From assembly GCA_902806355.1 (NCBI GenBank), contig CADCWI010000011.1:1-10841 (forward strand): a stretch of 10,841 nt of DNA, written 5' to 3'. The stretch is from an uncultured Thermomicrobiales bacterium (GTDB taxonomy: Bacteria > Chloroflexota > Chloroflexia > Thermomicrobiales > UBA6265). Position numbers and translations under genes: made by a program. The notes beneath the pieces were generated by a model that was given only the letters and a program-made list of their open reading frames with translations, was not told where the DNA came from and searched no databases. Shown here one piece after another: positions 5,552 through 10,841 of this stretch (position 1 is its first letter; each line of letters starts with the position of its first letter).

Positions 5552-6838
5552 TCAGCCGGGCGTCGCGAGCGGTGTTGAGAGCGATGGTGGCGATCCGGGC
5601 GATTGCCCTGCTGCTTCGGTGGCCCGGATCGTAACGGCTACGGTTGCGGGATCATTGCCGAGCCATGTCGCGCCCTGCGGCATCGTGACTTGCGGTTGCA
5701 TGTCATAGGTGCCGGGTCCAAGTCCTGTCAGGTCGACGAAGACCTTGATGTCTTCCGACTGCATGGCTTGCAACACCTCCACCGGTGCGTTCACCTGAAG
5801 TGAGATCTGCGGAGGTTCCAGTTGGGCTTCAAGTCCCGCTTGGAGACCGATCTGGTCGACATTCACCGCGGACACCGTCTGAGAGGTCTGGGTGGTGTTG
5901 CTCAAGGCGATCCGGACCTCGATCGTCCCGCCGGATTGGTCGATGACCGTGACGCCTTCCGGGAGATCCGCGAGTCCGACCCGGGCACTGAATGATTCCG
6001 TCGCGCCCGTTACATCAACCGCGTCCGTATTGACGAACAGGAGGGCATCGAGCACGTCCGGCGGGCCATCGACGACGATCACGTCCGGGATGGCACTGCG
6101 CTGCTCGATCGTGAATCCTTCGGCTGGAGTGCCCATGGTGTTCGGGATGACCGAGACGCTCTTGCCGCGAGTCTGGACCTCGACACGGGTTTGCACATCC
6201 TCCGGCAGGATCTCCACTTCGCTGATCGCCTGACCCCTACTATCCGCCGCATACGGCGTGAAGGTGTCATCGAAGTCCTCCGTGTGTTCGCCAAGGGCGA
6301 CGGGAAGCACCACTGTTTCGATACGATCCACCGCTGTTGACGGGCCGCTTACGGTGACCTGTGAGACTTCAGGGGTGACGTCGCCGATGCTCCGCGTTTG
6401 GTCACGTTCGGTCGTGTTCCGGTTGGTGAGCGGAAACACCGCAGTAACTCGATCGTCGATCTGGATCGACACCTCACTCGGTTCAACGGAGCGATCACTC
6501 ACCGGTGGAGAATCGATGATCAGGGGAACGCGATGGGTACCGGGCCTGTCGATGTCGCTGGTGTCGGCGCGTACGCTGATGTCACGGGGATCAACAGCAT
6601 CGACGCGTGATTCAGCATCACCGATGGTCACGGTTGCTTCTGGAAGGGTAGAGACGACTTGCCAGGAGTCCTGCAGATCGGCGGTCTCTATCGGAATCCC
6701 GGTGAACCTTCTGGTGTCGTACGGATCCTGAAGCTGAGTTACCCAGCCCCACAAGAGCGTTGCCAAAAGGAACGAGACAACGAACCGGATGACCTGGACC
6801 TGGCTGGGCCGGAACGGAAGTGAACGGAACAGGGTCAT
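5552..6838 (-). CDS. cdaR: YbbR-domain protein, CdaA regulator CdaR
   Basis: CdaR is the membrane partner of the diadenylate cyclase CdaA and modulates c-di-AMP synthesis in Firmicutes. This 428-residue protein has a short cytosolic N terminus, one membrane helix (about 17-35, FVVSFLLATLLWGWV) and an extracytoplasmic part with four YbbR-like repeats at about 45-132, 133-222, 225-312 and 322-406. Repeat hallmarks include IDRPGTHRVPLIID and LTGLGPGTYDMQPQV. The Pro/Ser-rich tail has no anchor. The ATG at 6838 is the only reasonable start. GGAGA (positions 6856-6852 on this strand) is the best ribosome site but is 13 bases away. It follows cdaA by 24 bp, so the two are likely co-transcribed. glmM, which often follows, is absent; a strong terminator comes next instead. 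Confidence 0.9.
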   Translation of the reverse strand: MTLFRSLPFRPSQVQVIRFVVSFLLATLLWGWVTQLQDPYDTRRFTGIPIETADLQDSWQVVSTLPEATVTIGDAESRVDAVDPRDISVRADTSDIDRPGTHRVPLIIDSPPVSDRSVEPSEVSIQIDDRVTAVFPLTNRNTTERDQTRSIGDVTPEVSQVTVSGPSTAVDRIETVVLPVALGEHTEDFDDTFTPYAADSRGQAISEVEILPEDVQTRVEVQTRGKSVSVIPNTMGTPAEGFTIEQRSAIPDVIVVDGPPDVLDALLFVNTDAVDVTGATESFSARVGLADLPEGVTVIDQSGGTIEVRIALSNTTQTSQTVSAVNVDQIGLQAGLEAQLEPPQISLQVNAPVEVLQAMQSEDIKVFVDLTGLGPGTYDMQPQVTMPQGATWLGNDPATVAVTIRATEAAGQSPGSPPSLSTPLATPG

Positions 6839-6862
6839 CGTAAGGCTCGTTTCTCCAGTGGC

Positions 6863-7792
6863 TCAGGACCGGGAAGAGGTGCGATCGGACACCGCGGTCT
6901 GGGGCGTCGTCTTCCCGGCCTCGGCACTCGATCCATTGAGATGAAAGAGCTTGTTGAACGTGATGCGGCGTCTCGGCTGGTCTTCCGTCGGCGGCTTGGG
7001 ACGATCGAGGCGGAGCAGGGTGCGCAAGACCCGCCGGAGTCTATCCTGATCGAGATTGCGGATCAGCCGGCCGGAATGCGCGACCGACATCTGGCCCGTC
7101 TCTTCAGAGACGACGACCGCCAGCGCGTCCGATTCCTCCGTCACGCCGATCGCCGCACGGTGCCGGGTGCCGAGCTGACTCGACGCCGAGATATTGTCGG
7201 TAAGCGGAAGCACCACACTGGCGGCGAGGATCCGGTTCCCTTCGATGATAACGGCGGCATCATGAAGGGGAGAGTTCGGAAAAAAGATGTTGATGAGCAA
7301 CTGTCTCGAAATGGCCGCATCGAGCATGACGCCGTTGTCGACATAGTCTTGGAGTCCGGTCTCTCGTTCGATAACCATCAGCGCTCCGTAACGCAGCCGG
7401 GAAAGCTGCACGGAGGCGCGCACGATCTCATCGACCGCGAAATCCGAACCCGTTTCTTCCTGGCCGGGGAACGGGTTTTTCAACCAGGTACCGGTGTGCC
7501 CGAGCTGTTCGAAGGCGCGTCGAAGTTCTGGCTGGAAGATGACCGGGATCGCGATGATCAGGACCGGCCAGATATTTCGCAGGATCCAGTTGAGGGTATC
7601 GAGCTCGAGCACCCAGCCAAGAAGGAAGAGAAACGCAAAGAGGGTCACAATTCCGCGAATCAGGTGGAGCGCTCGCGTGCCCTGGGCGACCCAGAGGAGC
7701 CAATAGATGATCAGGGAGACGACAAGGATGTCGAGAACGACCCGGATGTCCGCCAGCCGGGTGATGAGCCAGCCAAGGTTAGACACAGCCAA
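6863..7792 (-). CDS. cdaA: Membrane diadenylate cyclase CdaA
   Basis: CdaA makes cyclic di-AMP from two ATP and controls potassium and osmotic balance. The 309-residue protein has three membrane helices (about 18-37, 42-62 and 66-86), a coiled linker (IFQPELRRAFEQLG) and a DAC domain (about 115-262). The DAC domain shows YGALMVIERETGL, SPLHDAAVIIEGNRILAA, LTDN and GTRHRAAIGV. R210-H211-R212 is the conserved RHR motif. The usual D-G-A motif reads D178-A179-A180. A variable 45-residue Arg/Ser/Thr-rich tail follows. The start is TTG at 7792; GTG at 7786 is the alternative, and neither has a strong ribosome site. A stop at 7823-7825 limits extension. Cyclase activity is expected from the family, but the motif change leaves some doubt. 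Confidence 0.93.
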   Translation of the reverse strand: MAVSNLGWLITRLADIRVVLDILVVSLIIYWLLWVAQGTRALHLIRGIVTLFAFLFLLGWVLELDTLNWILRNIWPVLIIAIPVIFQPELRRAFEQLGHTGTWLKNPFPGQEETGSDFAVDEIVRASVQLSRLRYGALMVIERETGLQDYVDNGVMLDAAISRQLLINIFFPNSPLHDAAVIIEGNRILAASVVLPLTDNISASSQLGTRHRAAIGVTEESDALAVVVSEETGQMSVAHSGRLIRNLDQDRLRRVLRTLLRLDRPKPPTEDQPRRRITFNKLFHLNGSSAEAGKTTPQTAVSDRTSSRS

Positions 7793-8142
7793 ACTCGCTT
7801 TCGCGGGGCTCGTCCGGGCTCTTCAACTGGTTTGTCATGCCAGGGTATTCGTTCACTGCCTCGTCGCTCTACAAGCTGTACACTCCAGCATCGGTCAGAA
7901 AGGGCCATGCTGAAACCGCATGGCGGGCCAGGATTCAAAGATGGACTACAGCAGCGTGCCCGGTGAAGGAACTCGACAGCGATCATGACGGTGACTTTGT
8001 CATGAATCACACGCCGTGCCAGACGGTGTCCTTGCCGCCATGACAGACACTGAACCGTGAGTATGCCTAAGGCAGGTTAAATGGTGCTACAGATCGCGGT
8101 CCAGGAAGCAGATCACGAACCTGCGGTGAACTCGTCGGGAGA
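7793..8142. other. Intergenic region of about 350 bp between cdaA and the loader gene
   Basis: I see no convincing gene, tRNA or known riboswitch here. Short open frames exist on both strands, but they lack ribosome sites and family-like sequence. Two adjacent hairpins are visible: CATGAC/GTCATG (7984-7989 with 7999-8004) and ACGCCGT/ACGGTGT (8011-8017 with 8023-8029). Neither has a T tract on either strand. A small TGCCTAAGGCA palindrome lies at 8064-8074. The region should hold the end of the dnaB-loader transcript and the promoter of cdaA-cdaR, but I cannot pick out a convincing -35/-10 pair. Confidence 0.6.
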
Positions 8143-8946
8143 TTAGCCACGCCGGGACCGTTTCATTCGTCGTGGATCACCGGGCCGCCGGTAATCCTCT
8201 GCGTCCTCCACCGACACATACTGGGTGAGACGGTGGTCGAGAATCCGGGACATGATCCGGTCCTCGACCTTGCGTTGGTCCACGTTGGACGTGATCACCG
8301 TCGGCAACTGCTCCATATACCGGTGATTGATGATCTGGTAGAGCTTCTCCTTGGCCCATGGCGTCGCGTTTTCGGTGCCCAGGTCATCCAGCACCAGAAG
8401 ATGCGCGTTCCGGATCGTTGTGAAGCGTTCATCGTACGCAGTGCCAGAGCTCGGGTCGAACGTTGCGCGAAGATGGTCGAGCAGATCCGGCACGACAGCG
8501 AAGTACACGCTCATGTTGTGCCACTGCATCGCGTACTTCGCGATCGCAACGGCAAGATGCGTCTTTCCGGTGCCGCAAGGTCCGTGAAGGAAGAGCCAGC
8601 GGTGTCCGGGCTCCTGAGCGAAAGCCACGGCGGTTTCATAGGCTTCTTCGACGCCGCTGATCTCCGGGTCGAAGTCTTCGAAGGTGTGATTGGTAAAGAC
8701 CTCAAGGTTGGACAGGTTTCGAAGCTCTTCCGCCCGGCGCTCGTTGAGCTCGTTGCGTTTGCATTGGCACGGGAAGAGGCGACCGAAACTGGGATGGCCA
8801 ACAGGGACATCGGCGCGAAGGTATCCCGCGTCCTGACAGATCGGACACTTGGCGGTCTCACGACGGCTGATCCTGATCTCGCCATTGCTGGTCACGGGAG
8901 AGGGACGCAAGGGAAGATCGCGCATGACGTCACCGATACGTTTCAT
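8143..8946 (-). CDS. DnaC/DnaI-like AAA+ ATPase, probable replicative helicase loader
   Basis: Proteins of this family open or assemble the DnaB ring onto single-stranded DNA. The 267-residue protein has an N-terminal region (1-85) with a probable zinc site C34-x-x-C37 and C60-x-C62 (KCPIC, FPCQC), then an AAA+ domain. That domain has Walker A GPCGTGKT (122-129), Walker B LLVLDDLG (183-190), sensor 1 TVITSN (216-221) and a conserved basic segment DRIMSRILD (229-237) near the expected arginine finger. The ATG at 8946 has GAGGTG five bases upstream. It resembles the ATP-binding part of IstB, but no IS21 transposase or terminal repeats are nearby, and the dnaD-like and dnaB genes lie directly upstream, so a loader role is favoured. 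Confidence 0.85.
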   Translation of the reverse strand: MKRIGDVMRDLPLRPSPVTSNGEIRISRRETAKCPICQDAGYLRADVPVGHPSFGRLFPCQCKRNELNERRAEELRNLSNLEVFTNHTFEDFDPEISGVEEAYETAVAFAQEPGHRWLFLHGPCGTGKTHLAVAIAKYAMQWHNMSVYFAVVPDLLDHLRATFDPSSGTAYDERFTTIRNAHLLVLDDLGTENATPWAKEKLYQIINHRYMEQLPTVITSNVDQRKVEDRIMSRILDHRLTQYVSVEDAEDYRRPGDPRRMKRSRRG

Positions 8947-9038
8947 GAGAGCACCTCGATTCCGTCATGGCGTGTGCGTTTGGAGGATGCGAATGGAGAA
9001 CGGAAGGCCATGATGAATCGTCAGCGGAACGACATCGT

Positions 9039-9728
9039 TCATCGCACATCCTGATCCCGCCGCCCCTGAACCTGCCACGACTCCAGGATACGCGTGACGT
9101 AACGCCAGCTCCTCCGGTTATACGCGACGGCTTCACCGATCGCGTCCTCGATCCAGTCGTCCGGATATTCCTCGATTGCATGACTGATGTGATCGGCGAT
9201 AAGGGGCGTCAACGGTCCGATGTTCTGTTCATAGAGCCGAAATGCATTGGGGCGCTCCATCCGGATCGCCGGCGGGCTCTCCGCCGGCCAAAGCTCTTCT
9301 GGAGGGGTGACGCTGCCTCGCTCCATGGCCATCACCGACGAGCGGTTCTCCGGTGTGTTGACATAGTACCAAATCGATCGCGAGCGTCCCTCGGTTGCCG
9401 CAAAGCGGAGCAACGTGCCTCTCGCGATGGCGAGCTCCAATCCCTGGGTTATCCGGCGATCCGGTTCGCGTGGGCTGCCATCGACGCGAAGCGCCGCCCG
9501 GAGGCCGCGATCACGGAGGAATGATCGCTCGGCAATCGGGTAGGGAAAGCCTCCCCGTTCGTCCAGCGTTCGGAAGACGAAGAGGACGACCTGCAACTCC
9601 TCGATGCTGGTGATTCCGGGGAGGATATCCGAGAAGAACGTCGCGGGGATAGCGATCGTTTCATCCTGCTCATGGATGAGTCCGCTGACACGCCGTCGCG
9701 AGGATCCGCTCGCAAGCCGGGATACCAT
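9039..9728 (-). CDS. DnaD-like primosome protein
   Basis: DnaD/DnaB-type proteins of low-GC Gram-positives remodel DNA at origins and help the helicase loader. The 229-residue protein has an N-terminal region (about 25-125, IPATFFSDILPGITSIEELQ) that looks like a winged-helix domain, a variable linker (about 126-160) and a clear C-terminal DnaD domain (about 162-218). Its signature is FRLYEQNIGPLTPLIADHIS, then EEYPDDWIEDAIGEAVAYN and RRSWRYVTRILESW. The ATG start overlaps the dnaB stop in TGATG, which suggests translational coupling. The loader gene starts 92 bp downstream. Order and overlap support a shared role in primosome assembly. Partner contacts are inferred from the family. Confidence 0.85.
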   Translation of the reverse strand: MVSRLASGSSRRRVSGLIHEQDETIAIPATFFSDILPGITSIEELQVVLFVFRTLDERGGFPYPIAERSFLRDRGLRAALRVDGSPREPDRRITQGLELAIARGTLLRFAATEGRSRSIWYYVNTPENRSSVMAMERGSVTPPEELWPAESPPAIRMERPNAFRLYEQNIGPLTPLIADHISHAIEEYPDDWIEDAIGEAVAYNRRSWRYVTRILESWQVQGRRDQDVR

Positions 9729-10841
9729 CAGCTCTCCGGCTCGCGGTAGAGCTCGAGATCCGCGAAGCGCGCGGTGCGCTCGAAGAACCTGAGGTTGATG
9801 CTCCCGACTGGGCCATTCCGGTGCTTGGCAACGATGATCTCCGCTATGCCTTTCTTCTCCGAATTCTCATCGTACTTCTCGTCCCGGTAGATGAACATCA
9901 CGATGTCGGCGTCCTGCTCGATTGATCCGGACTCACGTAGGTCGGAAAGCATTGGCCGGTGGTCGGCGCGGGTCTCGACCGCACGGGAGAGCTGAGAGAG
10001 CGCGATCACCGGAACATTCAGCTCCCTGGCCAGCCCCTTTAGACCACGGGTGATCTCAGACACCTCATTGACCCGGTTATCGGATTTTCGGCCCGACATC
10101 AGTTGCAGGTAGTCCACGATGACGAGGTCAAGACCGTTTTCCGCCTGGAGGCGCCGTGCCTTGGAACGGACGTCCATCACGCTTGCGCTCGCGGCGTCAT
10201 CGATGAAGATCTTCGCCTCGGCAAGCCGTCCGAAGGCGCGGGAGATGCGGTCCCACTCGTTGTCGTCGATCATCCCGAGCCGAAGCCGATGCGAATCCAC
10301 GCCGGTCTCGGTCGAGAGAAGGCGCTGGACCAGCTGCTCGGCGGACATCTCAAGGCTGAACACGCCGACGGTCTTGTCGTGCTGGACGGCAGCGCCGTAG
10401 GCGAGACCGAGCGAGAAAGCCGTCTTGCCCATACTCGGCCGGGCCGCGACGATGATCAGGTCGGACTTCTGGAGCCCGCCGGTAAGCTGATCCAGGTCCG
10501 AGAACCCGCTTGGCACGCCGACCACATCGCCGCGATGTTGCTGCAGATAGTCAAGCTGGTCGAAGAACCGATCGAGGACATCCGAGATCGACTGGAAGTC
10601 CTTGGTTTGTCGTTTCTGGGAAACGGTGAACAGGGCCTGCTCGGCGGAGTCGAGGGCATCCTCTGTGTCGACACCGTCCTGATAGCCGATACCGACGATC
10701 TGCGTTCCGGCATCAATCAGCCGTCGCAGCGTGGACGTGCGCTCGACGATCCGTCCGTAGTACTCGACATGAACAGCGGTGGGCACGGTGTTGAGCAGTG
10801 ACGACAAGTACCCGATGCCACCGACGTCCTCGATGACCGAG
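9728..10841 (-). CDS. dnaB: Replicative DNA helicase DnaB (5' end outside the window)
   Basis: DnaB is the hexameric 5'-to-3' helicase at the replication fork. About 370 C-terminal residues are present; the frame stays open through the window edge (SVIEDVGGIGYLSSLLNTVP), so the true start lies beyond it. Visible parts are the end of the N-terminal domain, the linker helix (QSISDVLDRFFDQLDYL) and the RecA-like domain, with VPSGFSDLDQLTGGLQKSDL, Walker A ARPSMGKT, FSLEMSAEQLVQRLL, Walker B LDLVIVDYLQLM, ALSQLSRAVE and a C-terminal KHRNGPVG loop. No intein interrupts the visible part. The stop TGA overlaps the ATG of the dnaD-like gene by one base. Confidence 0.97.
   Translation of the reverse strand, partial: SVIEDVGGIGYLSSLLNTVPTAVHVEYYGRIVERTSTLRRLIDAGTQIVGIGYQDGVDTEDALDSAEQALFTVSQKRQTKDFQSISDVLDRFFDQLDYLQQHRGDVVGVPSGFSDLDQLTGGLQKSDLIIVAARPSMGKTAFSLGLAYGAAVQHDKTVGVFSLEMSAEQLVQRLLSTETGVDSHRLRLGMIDDNEWDRISRAFGRLAEAKIFIDDAASASVMDVRSKARRLQAENGLDLVIVDYLQLMSGRKSDNRVNEVSEITRGLKGLARELNVPVIALSQLSRAVETRADHRPMLSDLRESGSIEQDADIVMFIYRDEKYDENSEKKGIAEIIVAKHRNGPVGSINLRFFERTARFADLELYREPES

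Noticed and set aside
6941..7966. Plus-strand frame of 341 codons
   Set aside because: It is antisense to cdaA, whose membrane helices and DAC motifs are unmistakable. The product is Arg/Asp-rich, as expected of a GC-rich shadow frame.
7711..8010. Minus-strand frame of 99 codons running from the cdaA gap into cdaA
   Set aside because: It has no ribosome site or family resemblance, and it overlaps the well-supported cdaA start region in another frame.
8143..8946. IstB of an IS21-type insertion sequence
   Set aside because: There is no IstA transposase, terminal repeat or target duplication, and the dnaB and dnaD-like neighbours fit a helicase loader better.
8233..9054. Plus-strand frame of 273 codons
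   Set aside because: It is antisense to the AAA+ loader gene, which has intact Walker motifs. No family features are seen on this strand.

Overview
The window looks like a chromosomal core region from a free-living, moderately GC-rich (about 60%) bacterium. The features that point this way are a Gram-positive-like primosome set (DnaB helicase, DnaD-like adaptor, DnaC/DnaI-type loader), a CdaA/CdaR cyclic di-AMP module, an ANTAR response regulator and frequent TTG/GTG starts. My best guess is Chloroflexota, perhaps Thermomicrobia-like. This is inference from gene content and style only. I see no transposase, integrase, CRISPR array, prophage gene or pseudogene.

Region 1 (1-4390, plus strand) is a translation and transcription cluster. 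It holds the 3' end of tuf, rpmG (56 codons), tRNA-Trp(CCA), secE, nusG, rplK, rplA, rplJ and rplL. Several spacers hold structured RNA. A strong hairpin follows tRNA-Trp, paired stems precede rplK, and the rplA-rplJ spacer can fold into three competing structures. Those three resemble the anti-antiterminator, antiterminator and terminator of L10 leaders. SecE carries a basic N-terminal extension of about 115 residues with an 11-residue tandem repeat.

Region 2 (4391-5451, plus strand) has tRNA-Pro(GGG) with its own good promoter and an encoded CCA, then a likely terminator. A promoter and a two-domain REC-ANTAR response regulator follow. rpoB/rpoC do not follow rplL.

A perfect 28-nt inverted repeat (5482-5539) lies between two convergent transcription units and probably ends both.

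Region 3 (10841 down to 5552, minus strand) is read leftwards. First come dnaB (5' end outside the window), a dnaD-like gene overlapping it by one base, and a DnaC/DnaI-like AAA+ loader. A gap of about 350 bp without a convincing gene follows, then cdaA and cdaR. The first three genes supply helicase, adaptor and loader for replication initiation or restart. The last two make and control cyclic di-AMP at the membrane. The CdaA active-site motif reads D-A-A instead of the usual D-G-A.

No clearly novel multi-gene system is visible. The most interesting points are the L10-type attenuator, the CdaA motif change, the long palindrome, the extended SecE and the compact primosome gene set.
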